33,906 nt of DNA, taken from an uncultured Gemmatimonadota bacterium. Lineage in GTDB: Bacteria; Gemmatimonadota; Gemmatimonadetes; Gemmatimonadales; Gemmatimonadaceae. The position numbers were made by a program, and so were the translations under genes. The notes beneath the pieces are model-generated. The model was not told the DNA's origin. It made no database searches and saw only the letters and a program-made list of their open reading frames with translations. Positions 16,587 to 24,856 of this stretch are shown piece by piece; the first letter of the stretch is position 1, and every line of letters starts with the position of its first letter. Location of the stretch: assembly GCA_902825965.1 (NCBI GenBank), contig CADEDA010000029.1, forward strand, positions 1 to 33,906. Direction: 5' to 3'.

Positions 16587-17780
16587 CTACAGACTTCCTT
16601 CAAAGGCACGAGCCTGCAACGATGCGAACAGTGAATCGAGCGCGAACGCCTGCTCGCTCTTCAGATCCGATAGCGCCTCAAGCTTTCGAATTGCCCTCTC
16701 GAACTGCTTCTGTCGGCTCGGAGGAGGCAGGATGACTTCAAGATGCTCGATCGCATCCTTCGTGATGGCTTCTCTCGTGGCTCCTGCCCCGGCTAGACGA
16801 AGCAAACGCCTCTTAAACGAAGGATAGAGTAAGCATCTTTCTAGAAACACGGCACAGAAGCTCTCAGTCGGTCTAATAATCGCTACATGCTGATTCACCC
16901 GCGCCGGAAGCAAATCGGACGGCGCTCGACAGACTCTGGCGACACTCGCTCCTGTGATGTTGAGCAGGACATCTTCCTCATGAACAGATACGCCGTTGAG
17001 CTTCTCAGCTTGGTGTTCGTCGATGAAGGTCAAGCCTTGTCGAGAGAAGTAGCCATCTCGCACATTCATACTTCTGATTAACGAGATCCCGCTCGTCTTG
17101 TAGGACGGCTCGCCACCTGCAGGCGTCGCTCCACTTCCGATTTTTGTCGTATGCTCACCAAGCGGCACCTCTGGCCACCCCATAGGATTGGTCGCGGGGT
17201 CGCCGAACATGTCGAGAAAGATGGACTGAGCGATGGCGTCAAGCTGAGCGAGCGCGACGCGGCGCTTTGCCCGCAACGCATCGGCCTGATCGAGGACGGC
17301 CACGATTCGCCGCTGCTCGTCGATCGGGTAGGAAGGGATCCGGGACTCAAGAACAATCCGATCGGATACGGCTGGGTAGCTCGCCCCCGTTGCCTTCCGC
17401 ACCATATCGGCAATGAACCAGGGGCTTCGAACCCAATGGTACAGGAACCGACTATCGAGGTGCTCGCCAGGGCGAAGTACGCAAAAGCCCGTGGATGCGG
17501 TAGCTCCGTCCAGATGGGCAGGAACTTGAGCGACACCATTCAAGTTGGGACGGACGGTCGAGACAAGTACGTCACCTGCTCGTACGAGCTGTCGCGCCCG
17601 GCTCGGAGCCTCCGAACACGGAAGCTCTCGCTCACCCGTAACGGCTTTCGTCTCCTGATCGACTGCGCTCAAGTCGATGTAGGTGAACGATCCGTCCGGG
17701 TCGTCTCGCTCCGGGTTCCACGAACGCACCTCGCCAACGAGTTCGGCCATCGGCAGGTGGCCAGTGGTTCCACTTCTCAT
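16587..17780 (-). CDS. hsdS: Type I restriction enzyme, specificity subunit HsdS
   Basis: The start is the ATG at 17780, which overlaps the hsdM stop by 4 bases (ATGA) and gives 397 residues; the frame is open to 17837 but the overlap start is better. It has the usual double layout: target recognition domain 1 (about 10-150), helical conserved region 1 (DEQRRIVAVLDQADALRAKRR and LDAIAQSIFLDMFGDP), target recognition domain 2 (about 200-340, opening WPEVPLGEHTTKIGSGATPAG), and helical region 2 (QKQFERAIRKLEALSD and SLFASLQARAFEGSL). It sets the bipartite DNA target for both methylation and cutting; the target cannot be read from the sequence. Confidence 0.95.
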   Translation of the reverse strand: MRSGTTGHLPMAELVGEVRSWNPERDDPDGSFTYIDLSAVDQETKAVTGERELPCSEAPSRARQLVRAGDVLVSTVRPNLNGVAQVPAHLDGATASTGFCVLRPGEHLDSRFLYHWVRSPWFIADMVRKATGASYPAVSDRIVLESRIPSYPIDEQRRIVAVLDQADALRAKRRVALAQLDAIAQSIFLDMFGDPATNPMGWPEVPLGEHTTKIGSGATPAGGEPSYKTSGISLIRSMNVRDGYFSRQGLTFIDEHQAEKLNGVSVHEEDVLLNITGASVARVCRAPSDLLPARVNQHVAIIRPTESFCAVFLERCLLYPSFKRRLLRLAGAGATREAITKDAIEHLEVILPPPSRQKQFERAIRKLEALSDLKSEQAFALDSLFASLQARAFEGSL

Positions 17781-19330
17781 CCGAGCATCCCCTCCAACTC
17801 CTTCATCCCCCGTTGGATCTCCTCTTCCAGTTGCCACAACTCAGCGAGGATGACCTTCGGCGGCCGGTGCGCCACCGCCTCCTGGACGACTTCCTTGTAG
17901 CGGTTGAGCGACAGATCGTAGCCCTGCGCTGCAATGTCAGCCTTGGACACACAGAAGCTCTGCGCTGTCCGCGGGCGCTCGCGCTCGCTGCCGTTTCTCT
18001 GGCTCCACCGGGCAACGACGTCCGGCAGGTTGTTCTTCCCGTGCTCGTCGTCCGTCAGCGCGATCCGCGGCGCGGCGCCCAGCTTGTCATCCGAAAGTAG
18101 TGGCGTCCGCTTGTCGTCGAGACTCCAGCCGTCGGCCTCGATGTCGTAGAACCAGACGTGCCCGGTGCCGCCGGAGTTGGTCTTGGTGAAGAAGAGAATG
18201 GCCGTCGAGACGCCCGCGTATGGCTTGAACACACCGCCCGGGAGAGAGACGACGGCGTCAAGCTTCTGCTCCTCCACAAGGACACGCCGCAGCTCCCTGT
18301 GCGCCTTGCTGGAGCCGAAGAGTACCCCATCGGGCACGACGACCGCCGCGCGCCCGCCGGGCTTGAGCAGTCGCAGGAACAGCCCGAGAAAAAGGAGCTC
18401 GGTCTTCTTCGTCTTAACAATCTGCAGCAGGTCCTTGGCCGTGTTCTCGTAGTCGAGACTCCCGGCGAATGGCGGATTGGCCAGGACGAGCGTGTACTTC
18501 TCCTCCTCCCCGGCGTGGTCCTGTGCCAGCGAGTCGCGGTAGCGGATGTCCGGGCCCTCCACGCCGTGCAGCAGCATGTTCATGCTGCCGATGCGGAGCA
18601 TCGTGTTGTCGAAGTCGAACCCGTGGAACATCCGGTGGTGAAAGTGGTCCCGCTGCGCCGCATTGTGCAGCAGCGTGGGATGCCGCTCACGCAGATACTC
18701 ACCGGCCGCCACCAGAAACCCGGCCGAGCCGCACGCCGGGTCGCAGATGACGTCGGTGGGCTGCGGGGCCGTGAGCTCGACAATCAGCTGGATGATGTGC
18801 CTTGGCGTGCGGAACTGCCCGTTCTGCCCGGCGCTCGCAATCTTGCCGAGCATGTATTCATACACGTCGCCCTTGGTGTCGCGGTCGTCCATGGGTAGGT
18901 GGTCGAGCAGATCCACCACCTTTGCCAGCAGCGCGGGCGTGGGGATGGTAAAGCGCGCGTCCTTCATATGATGCGCGTAGGTGGAGTCCGCACTCCCCAG
19001 CTGGCGCGGCAGGTCCGAGCGCAGGAAGGGGAACACATGCTCCCCCATCACGACGAACATCTCGCTCGGCGCGAGGTGCTTGAGGCGCGACCAACGGAGG
19101 TCCTCGTAGGGCCGCCCCTTCGGGTCTTTAGCCTCCGCGAAAATGCGGCGCTCCATTGGCTTCTTGAGCCGAGTGGCCTTGTTCTCCTCCAACGTGTGGA
19201 GGTCGTCGAGGCGGCGGATAAACAGCAGGTAGGTGATCTGCTCGATCACCTCCAAGGGGTTCGCGATGCCGCCGGTCCAGAAGGCATTCCAGAGCTGGTC
19301 GATCTGGGTCTTGATCGGGCCGGTAATCAC
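17777..19330 (-). CDS. hsdM: Type I restriction enzyme, N6-adenine methyltransferase HsdM
   Basis: A 517-residue protein. Start GTG at 19330 with a strong AAGGAG site 9 bases upstream. Helical N-terminal domain (LWNAFWTGGIANPLEVIEQI and YLLFIRRLDDL). The catalytic part has the SAM-binding motif CDPACGSAGF (about 196-205) and the adenine methyltransferase motif NPPF (285-288). Two copies with HsdS form the modification enzyme, which marks host DNA and licenses HsdR to spare it. First gene of the hsd operon; about 170 bases separate it from the toxin gene upstream, so it probably has its own promoter. Confidence 0.97.
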   Translation of the reverse strand: MITGPIKTQIDQLWNAFWTGGIANPLEVIEQITYLLFIRRLDDLHTLEENKATRLKKPMERRIFAEAKDPKGRPYEDLRWSRLKHLAPSEMFVVMGEHVFPFLRSDLPRQLGSADSTYAHHMKDARFTIPTPALLAKVVDLLDHLPMDDRDTKGDVYEYMLGKIASAGQNGQFRTPRHIIQLIVELTAPQPTDVICDPACGSAGFLVAAGEYLRERHPTLLHNAAQRDHFHHRMFHGFDFDNTMLRIGSMNMLLHGVEGPDIRYRDSLAQDHAGEEEKYTLVLANPPFAGSLDYENTAKDLLQIVKTKKTELLFLGLFLRLLKPGGRAAVVVPDGVLFGSSKAHRELRRVLVEEQKLDAVVSLPGGVFKPYAGVSTAILFFTKTNSGGTGHVWFYDIEADGWSLDDKRTPLLSDDKLGAAPRIALTDDEHGKNNLPDVVARWSQRNGSERERPRTAQSFCVSKADIAAQGYDLSLNRYKEVVQEAVAHRPPKVILAELWQLEEEIQRGMKELEGMLG

Positions 19331-19339
19331 TCAGTACTT

Positions 19340-19345
19340 CTCCTT
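19340..19345 (-). promoter_or_regulatory. Ribosome binding site that fixes the hsdM GTG start
   Basis: AAGGAG on the minus strand, 9 bases before GTG 19330-19328. It is one of the clearest ribosome sites in the island and supports a GTG rather than a later ATG start for hsdM. Confidence 0.75.
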
Positions 19346-19500
19346 GAGAGGAATGCGCTGTCCGGGGCGGCACTGACCGCGAACCGTCCACAGCTCGGTG
19401 CGCGCGGCCAGCGACCTCCCCAAAGTAGCAGCGTCTCACAAGGGGCGGATAGTACCACGGCGAAGGAGCGACAACGCCGTTTCAGAGGCCCTGGCGACGA

Positions 19501-20481
19501 CTAGGTGAAAACCGACTGCCGCGACACGATGCCGTGATAGGCGAGGCAGTCTTCAACGAGAAGCTCCACCTCGACGCGCTTGGGGTTTCCTGCGAAGGGC
19601 TGTTCCCAAGTCTGCGGAGGCTCTTTCACGCCGCTCTCGTAGAACAGCTCCGTGCCGGTATCCGCGTCCACGATTCTGAGCGCCATGCGATAGTCACCGC
19701 GCCGGCGGAAGACCCGAAAGAACACCCTTCCCTCGGTCAGTCGGACTTCCTCTACATGGAAGCCCTGTTCGCGATAAAAGAGACCGCGTCCGACTGGGAC
19801 GATCCTGATTCGGTCGGACCACTTTGCGGCGTCCGCGCCCAAGACATGAAGCAGCGTTTCACGCTCAGCACCGGTGCGACACACGACCAGCTTGAGCGCA
19901 TCCAGCTTCAGCTCCTTCGCCTTCACGATTTCGGCGTGGCGACGGAACTTGAGCTCGTCTTTGCCAGGCGGTGTGCAATACGGTCCGTCGTGGTAGACCC
20001 ACTGCATGGGGATCGAACGCAGGAACTCAGCGTCGTCGCCCATCCGGTACCGAGCCGCGTTCGCCATCCCGCCGTCAGTGAACGAGACCCCCTGCATCGT
20101 GAGAACTGTCGACAGGTCGAAGAGCAAAAAGACCGGAACTGGGCAATGCTCGGAGGTCGGGGGGATCTCAGCCGTACGTCGGATTCCCTCCATCATGTAC
20201 TGCGTCGGAGTGAGCGGACGGAAAAAGAGACGCACCCAGTCGTGCGCGTGAGGGGTCTGCTGGATCACACTCTTGTTCGCCGCGTCGTAGAACTCGATCT
20301 CTCGCGCCTGGCACTCCTTGCGGCTCAGCAGCATGCCGGAGCGGAGTATGGCCGCAATCGAGATCAAGTTGTCGAATCGAAACGCGAACTGTGGCCACCA
20401 CGCTCGGCGCTTATCCTTCCCGATCTGCGAGGGTAGATTCGCGATCCACTCGCGTATCGCGTCGGCGTCCGGCTTCAGCAA
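19501..20481 (-). CDS. darT: DarT-like DNA ADP-ribosyltransferase toxin (DUF4433) with C-terminal extension
   Basis: A 326-residue protein starting at a TTG at 20481, 3 bases after the antitoxin stop; the next ATG (MLLSRKE) is about 50 codons in and would remove part of the fold. DarT features: FRFDNLISIAAILRSGMLLS near the N-terminus, VRLFFRPLTPTQYMMEG (Arg88, NAD-binding region), VPVFLLFD, VSFTDGGMANAARYR, and KFRRHAEIVKAKEL with the likely catalytic Glu184. Known DarT enzymes ADP-ribosylate single-stranded DNA in a sequence-specific way, stop replication and limit phage. Usual DarT proteins end near 210-230 residues; here about 90 more follow, a beta-rich tail (GRVFFRVFRRRGDYRMALRI). The TTG start and overlap-like spacing suggest reduced, coupled translation. 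Confidence 0.88.
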   Translation of the reverse strand: MLKPDADAIREWIANLPSQIGKDKRRAWWPQFAFRFDNLISIAAILRSGMLLSRKECQAREIEFYDAANKSVIQQTPHAHDWVRLFFRPLTPTQYMMEGIRRTAEIPPTSEHCPVPVFLLFDLSTVLTMQGVSFTDGGMANAARYRMGDDAEFLRSIPMQWVYHDGPYCTPPGKDELKFRRHAEIVKAKELKLDALKLVVCRTGAERETLLHVLGADAAKWSDRIRIVPVGRGLFYREQGFHVEEVRLTEGRVFFRVFRRRGDYRMALRIVDADTGTELFYESGVKEPPQTWEQPFAGNPKRVEVELLVEDCLAYHGIVSRQSVFT

Positions 20482-20484
20482 GAA

Positions 20485-21399
20485 TCAAACCGAGAGTGCG
20501 AGCGAGCGCTGTGAGTCCGGCAAAGACGACGGAACGACTTGTAGCGCATGCGTCCGAGTATGGAACGCGAAGTTCTCATACGACTCCGACGTCTCGACGA
20601 CCGCGATATACGAGAGCTCCGCCATGATGGGAAACACGAACGGCGCCTCGCGACTGTCGAGTGACAAGGACGTTGCGATGCCGTGTGCGCTCAGGTCTCG
20701 CCACAACTGCAAAAGGCTCTGCTTCTCGATCAAGAACACCTTACCGGCGGAACGTATCCGAATGGCCTCGCTCGGCCGCTCGGGTGGGTGCACGGGCTCC
20801 GCCGTGTACGGTGTCTGCTTCCTGAAGGTCTGGAAGACCGACTTCCGCTGAAGGACGTCGAGGATGTCCCGCCAGACCTCTGGGAATGGCAGCATTCGGG
20901 GCTCCCGATGCAGCCAATCGCGGACGCTGCGCTGCGATCGGTGCTCGGCGACCGCTCCCTTGGCGAGAGGCGGGTACATGTAGACCGGGATCGGGAGCTT
21001 CCGGAGATACGATTCCATCAACGGGCGTACATCAGCGTAGTCCAATTCACCGTTCCCGCAGCCGAGTGGTGGGAACGCTACCGAATGAACGCCTGCATCA
21101 GCATAGCTGCGCACGAACGTGTCGAGGCCGGCTTCGATGTACTCCAGCTTGGACGGCCGTCGCCAGTCCTGCTTCGTCGGGAAGTTCAGGATCTTCTTGT
21201 GGCGCGTCTGGAAGTAATGCAGCGTGCCGATTTTGAGCTTCCCGTCCAGGCAGAGCTGGTGGTACTCGTCGAACATCTCGGGGAAGTACTCCTTGAACTG
21301 GAGGGCGATTCCCTTCCCCATCGCCCCCACCGTATTGACGGTGTTGACGAGAGTCTGCGCGGGCGACTCGAACAAGTTGCCCTGAACGTACGAGATCAT
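20485..21399 (-). CDS. darG: DarG-like antitoxin, macrodomain DNA ADP-ribosylglycohydrolase
   Basis: A 304-residue protein. Residues 1-150 are a macrodomain of the DarG type: ISYVQGNLFES, NTVNTVGAMGKGIALQFK (19-36), NFPTKQDWRRPSKLEYIE (72-89, the segment bearing the lysine used for hydrolysis in this group), and FPPLGCGNGELDY (109-121). It removes ADP-ribose from DNA and so reverses the toxin. The C-terminal half (180-304) would be the toxin-binding part of DarG. It precedes the toxin gene by 3 bases, the reverse of the toxin-first order of the classic darTG operon. There is no clear ribosome site before ATG 21399. First gene of the minus-strand defence run. Confidence 0.92.
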   Translation of the reverse strand: MISYVQGNLFESPAQTLVNTVNTVGAMGKGIALQFKEYFPEMFDEYHQLCLDGKLKIGTLHYFQTRHKKILNFPTKQDWRRPSKLEYIEAGLDTFVRSYADAGVHSVAFPPLGCGNGELDYADVRPLMESYLRKLPIPVYMYPPLAKGAVAEHRSQRSVRDWLHREPRMLPFPEVWRDILDVLQRKSVFQTFRKQTPYTAEPVHPPERPSEAIRIRSAGKVFLIEKQSLLQLWRDLSAHGIATSLSLDSREAPFVFPIMAELSYIAVVETSESYENFAFHTRTHALQVVPSSLPDSQRSLALSV

Positions 21400-21633
21400 T
21401 TTGGCATCGCGGTTGGGGAGAGCCTTGGCCGAGGATACCTGCTTTTTCTGCTACCCGCAAGACGTTTTCATAGCCGTTCCCCGCTTCGAGCGGCTGCGAG
21501 CGAGTTCAGCACAACTCGACGCTGAACCGACTCCGTGCGGGGTGCACGGCAGTGTAAGGCGCTTCTCCGGCTCGCCGTGACGGTTCCGTCGCGGTGGCAA
21601 CCCAAACGCCGCGAAAGCGATGTAACGCATGAA

Positions 21634-21666
21634 GGGCTCACTCCCCGCAATCGCGGAGGTGAGCCC
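21634..21666 (-). terminator. Hairpin downstream of tRNA-Pro, probable terminator
   Basis: An 8-bp perfect stem pairs 21634-21641 with 21659-21666 (GGGCTCAC/GTGAGCCC), and an inner 4-bp stem (CCGC/GCGG) closes on a 4-base loop. It starts about 20 bases after the tRNA 3' end on the tRNA strand. The following T-run is short, so it may act as a processing or Rho-assisted end rather than a strong intrinsic terminator. Confidence 0.55.
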
Positions 21667-21686
21667 CCTACTCAATCGACAACCCA

Positions 21687-21760
21687 TCGGGACGGCGGGA
21701 TTCGAACCCGCGACCCCCTGAACCCCATTCAGGTGCGCTACCGGGCTGCGCTACGTCCCG
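21687..21760 (-). tRNA. tRNA-Pro (anticodon GGG)
   Basis: A 74-base minus-strand cloverleaf: acceptor stem CGGGACG/CGTCCCG, D-arm GCGC/GCGC, anticodon arm CCTGA/TCAGG with loop ATGGGGT (anticodon GGG), T-arm GCGGG/CCCGC with loop TTCGAAT, and discriminator A. CCA is not encoded. The 3' end points at the defence island on the left. Confidence 0.97.
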
Positions 21761-21943
21761 TCCTCACTCCACACCACCCCTTCCCGATCCAACCCCACCA
21801 GAAAAGAGCAGCCCAAAGCCAAGACAGACCAAAGAATGTAGCCACCCCAACCCCCCGCGTCTACGCCCCTAACCCCTTGCCGCCACAAAACCTCCCGCCC
21901 CTCCACCCTCAAGCCCCCCGCCCCGCCAGCCGAAGCTTCCAGC

Positions 21944-22555
21944 ATGACCCCTGCCGCCGCCCGCGCTCTCCAGCCGCTCCTCGCCGCCGAGTGGCCCGCC
22001 GCCGACGACACCGAGGCCCTCACACGGCAGCTCGAGCTCGCCACCCTGGCCGCGCTCTCCGTGGGGATCGGACCCCGCGCCGAGCCGCCGCACCGCGACT
22101 CGCCCGCCCGCTACCCCGGCCCCTACTCCGAGTCGCCCTCCGCCCGCGAACGCGCCCGCACGCGCAATCGCACGCCGGTGATGCCCGTGCTGCTGCTGCC
22201 CCTGGAGCGGCCGTTCATTCCCGGCGATATGGTCGCCACGCTGCGCAAACTCCGCGAGTCGTTCCGCGTGGTCGCCACCTGCGATGGCGGCGTGCTCGAC
22301 CCGGCCTCGGCCACGGTGGTCGATCATGTGATCTCGCTCTGGCGCGACCCCAAGGGGTTCAAGCACGCCGTGCGCGAGATCGCCAGGCTGCGGCCCGCGG
22401 TGGAGCTCTACCTCACCATCGGCGGGGCACGGGAGGTCACGGCGCTCGCAGGGCTGCGGCTCGCGCCCGCGCAGCTCTTCTCCAGTCGTTCGGGGCCGGC
22501 GCTCATCGAGGAGATCCGCCAGGCCGCTGGGCTCGCTACTGCCGCACCGCGTTAG
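21944..22555 (+). CDS. Hypothetical protein
   Basis: A 203-residue frame from ATG 21944. I do not recognise it. The first third is Ala/Leu-rich helix followed by a Pro/Arg/Ser-rich linker (about 45-75). The second half looks like a folded alpha/beta domain (VMPVLLLPLERPFIPGDM, FRVVATCDGGVLDP, VVDHVISLWRDP, VELYLTIGGAREVTAL). The regular alternation of strands and helices supports real coding. There is no good ribosome site. Its 3' end overlaps the convergent hydrolase gene by 20 bases. Confidence 0.6.
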   Translation: MTPAAARALQPLLAAEWPAADDTEALTRQLELATLAALSVGIGPRAEPPHRDSPARYPGPYSESPSARERARTRNRTPVMPVLLLPLERPFIPGDMVATLRKLRESFRVVATCDGGVLDPASATVVDHVISLWRDPKGFKHAVREIARLRPAVELYLTIGGAREVTALAGLRLAPAQLFSSRSGPALIEEIRQAAGLATAAPR

Positions 22556-24074
22556 GCGAGAGGTTGCCCACGCGGTCGATGGCGTTCACCACCACGCCGT
22601 CCACGTCCGGCGTCGTGATCGTCAACGTGCGCTGACTCGCAGGAAGCAGGCGGTCATACCACAGGGCGTTCGCGCGCCAACGCACCAGCCACCAGTAGGC
22701 CTCGGGGTCGGCGCTGATGCTCACCTGCAGGGCACCCAGTGACTCGCTCACCGTGAAGTCCGGCTCCCGCGGACTCTGGGCGTCGAGCCAGGTGGTCGCC
22801 GGCGGCAGGGCGCGGCGCTCGTACAACCCGCCTGCCCCGCGCAGCGCCGTCACGAAGCCGCCGCGGTCGGTGCGCACACTGCTCGCGTTGTACAGGATGC
22901 TCCCGGTGGCGTTCCCCGGAGCGCCGCCCGCCGCGCCACTCTGCGCGCGCACCATCGCGATCTGGTTGGGGATCTCGCTCGGCGCGAACGCCGACCCGGT
23001 GCCGTCGCTGATGCGGTAGCTCGCCAGCCCCGGCCACAGGTGCCGGCGCTGGGTGTTCTGCTGGCCCCACCACTGCAGCAACGCAGGGAAACTCTGCCCG
23101 GTGCTCGCGATGCTCCAGTAGAGCTGCGGCGCGAAGTAGTCTACCCAGCCCTGTTGCAGCCAGTAGCGCGAGTCGGCGTAGATGCTCGCGTAGGCGTCGA
23201 GGCCCACCACACCCGGCGGGTTGCCCGGGCGCCAGATGCCGAACGGGCTCACCCCCACCCGCACGGTCTGCCGTGTGGCGTGCGACTCGGTGTACAGCCG
23301 CTGCACGAAGCGATTCACGTTCGCCCGCCGCCACTCGGCCCGCGACAGCGAGCCGCCACCGGCGAGGAAGTCGGCGTAGCCGGCGCTGTCGGGGAAGTCG
23401 AGGCCCGGGCAGGTGCTACTCGGGTACGGATAGAAGAAGTCGTCGATGTGTACGGCGTCCACGTCGTAGCGCGTGATCACGTCACGCACCACGTCCATCG
23501 CGTGGTCCTGCACGTCGTCCTCGGCCGGGTCGAACCACAGCTGGGTGCAATAGCGCCGCGTGAGGTCGGGGCGCGTCTTGGCCAGGTGTGTGGCGGCGAG
23601 GGTGAGGGTGTCGCTGAGGTTGGCGGCGCGGAACGGGTTGAACCAAGCGTGCAGCTCCAGCCCGCGCTGGTGCGCCTGCTGCACGGCGAACGCGAGCGGG
23701 TCGTAGCCCGGGCTCACACCCTGCGTGCCGGTGAGCGAGCGCGCCCAAGGCTCGAGGGCGCTCTGGTACAGCGCATCACCCGCGGCGCGCACCTGCAGGA
23801 TCACGGCGTTGAGGCCCGCGGATTCGGCGGTGTTGAGCAGGGCGATCAACTCGTTCTGCTGCGCCGTGGCACTCATGCCTGCCGCACTGGGCCAGTCGAT
23901 GTTGGCCACGGTTGCGATCCACATGCCGCGGAACTCGCGCTGCACGTTGGGGACGATCAGTGGATCGACGTCGCCGGGGCCGGTGGGGCCGTCCACCGAA
24001 CACGCCGAGAGCATGGCCGCGGAGAGCATGGCCATCATCCGCGCGCGAAGGCGTGAGCCGCTCCCCGACACCAT
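22536..24074 (-). CDS. GHL10-type glycoside hydrolase lipoprotein
   Basis: Start ATG 24074, sharing its A with the TGA of the rhomboid gene (TGATG), giving 512 residues. Signal sequence with lipobox LSAC, Cys25, so a lipid-anchored envelope protein. Residues 46-400 match the glycosyl hydrolase-like 10 family (PF02638, YngK-like): REFRGMWIATVANIDWPS (46-63), GLNAVILQVRAAGDALY, LHAWFNPFRAAN, YDVDAVHIDDFFYPYP with the acidic pair Asp211-Asp212, VGVSPFGIWRP, and WVDYFAPQLYW. The C-terminal 90 residues look like a fibronectin-III-type beta domain. The family acts on peptidoglycan-like or other polysaccharides, but its substrates are not well settled. Last gene of a three-gene overlapping operon. 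Confidence 0.92.
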   Translation of the reverse strand: MVSGSGSRLRARMMAMLSAAMLSACSVDGPTGPGDVDPLIVPNVQREFRGMWIATVANIDWPSAAGMSATAQQNELIALLNTAESAGLNAVILQVRAAGDALYQSALEPWARSLTGTQGVSPGYDPLAFAVQQAHQRGLELHAWFNPFRAANLSDTLTLAATHLAKTRPDLTRRYCTQLWFDPAEDDVQDHAMDVVRDVITRYDVDAVHIDDFFYPYPSSTCPGLDFPDSAGYADFLAGGGSLSRAEWRRANVNRFVQRLYTESHATRQTVRVGVSPFGIWRPGNPPGVVGLDAYASIYADSRYWLQQGWVDYFAPQLYWSIASTGQSFPALLQWWGQQNTQRRHLWPGLASYRISDGTGSAFAPSEIPNQIAMVRAQSGAAGGAPGNATGSILYNASSVRTDRGGFVTALRGAGGLYERRALPPATTWLDAQSPREPDFTVSESLGALQVSISADPEAYWWLVRWRANALWYDRLLPASQRTLTITTPDVDGVVVNAIDRVGNLSPNAVRQ

Positions 24075-24856
24075 CACTGGGTCCACGACTTCCGGTCGTC
24101 CGGCGGGACGAAGTTGCTCAGGAACAGCTTCTCCTGCGGCGTGAGGCTGCCGATCCCCTCGGCGCTGATCTTGTCGAGGATGCGATTCACCTCGTCGCGC
24201 GAGAGCTGGTGAACGCCCTCGAGGTTCACCTTGTCGAGGTTGGCGCGGATGGCCTTCTCGGTCTGCTTGGGCACGGAGTTGACCTTCCGGCGGAACGCCT
24301 TGCTCGACGAGTAGTGATCGAGCGCCCACAGGTAGAGCCAGGCGCCGAGGTAGCCGCCCAGGTGCGCGAAGTGTGCGACGCCCGTGCTGCGGCCACCGGC
24401 ACCGGACCAGAGGTCGTACAGGCCGTAGAGCAGCACCATCAGCCAGGCCTCCACGGGCACGGCACCGAACAGGTAGATGATGGTGCGCGGCCAGAACCAC
24501 GCGAACGCGAAGCTCACGCCCACGGTGGCGGCCGAGGCGCCGATGGTGGGGGCGTTGGAGAGGAACGCGGTGCCCAGCCCACCCACCAAGGCGGCGATGA
24601 GGTACATGGTGATGAAGCGGTTGGAGCCGATGTGCGACTCCACCCGCGGGCCGAACATGAACAGGCCGAGCATGTTGAAGAAGATGTGCCCGATGTTCGC
24701 GTGCAGGAACGCGTAGGTGAGCAGGGTCCAGGGTGCGGTGAGCACGTCACCGGGCACGAGGACCATCCAATTGATGACGCCGGGCAGCGTGCGCAGCTGC
24801 ATGAGGCCGAACATCACGACGTTCACGATGATCAGTCGCGTGACCCACGGTGTCAC
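24074..24856 (-). CDS. Rhomboid-family intramembrane protein with GASA in place of GxSG
   Basis: A 260-residue protein with six predicted membrane helices in residues 1-180. Rhomboid marks: HxxxN pair in HANIGHIFFNMLGLFMFG (His57, Asn61), serine motif GASA (106-109, Ser108) and the histidine in HFAHLGGYLGA (His165). The Gly after Ser in the usual GxSG is Ala here, so the Ser-His dyad is present but the active-site turn is altered. The C-terminal 80 residues are cytoplasmic and end in the DUF6576-like segment (ILDKISAEGIGSLTPQEKLFLSNF). It overlaps the kinase gene upstream by 4 bases and the hydrolase gene by 1 base, so all three are translationally coupled. Confidence 0.92.
   Translation of the reverse strand: MTPWVTRLIIVNVVMFGLMQLRTLPGVINWMVLVPGDVLTAPWTLLTYAFLHANIGHIFFNMLGLFMFGPRVESHIGSNRFITMYLIAALVGGLGTAFLSNAPTIGASAATVGVSFAFAWFWPRTIIYLFGAVPVEAWLMVLLYGLYDLWSGAGGRSTGVAHFAHLGGYLGAWLYLWALDHYSSSKAFRRKVNSVPKQTEKAIRANLDKVNLEGVHQLSRDEVNRILDKISAEGIGSLTPQEKLFLSNFVPPDDRKSWTQ

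Noticed and set aside
21535-22635. A 366-codon plus-strand frame
   Set aside because: It runs straight through the tRNA-Pro in antisense and then out of frame with the 203-residue protein; composition is Arg/Pro/Ala noise.
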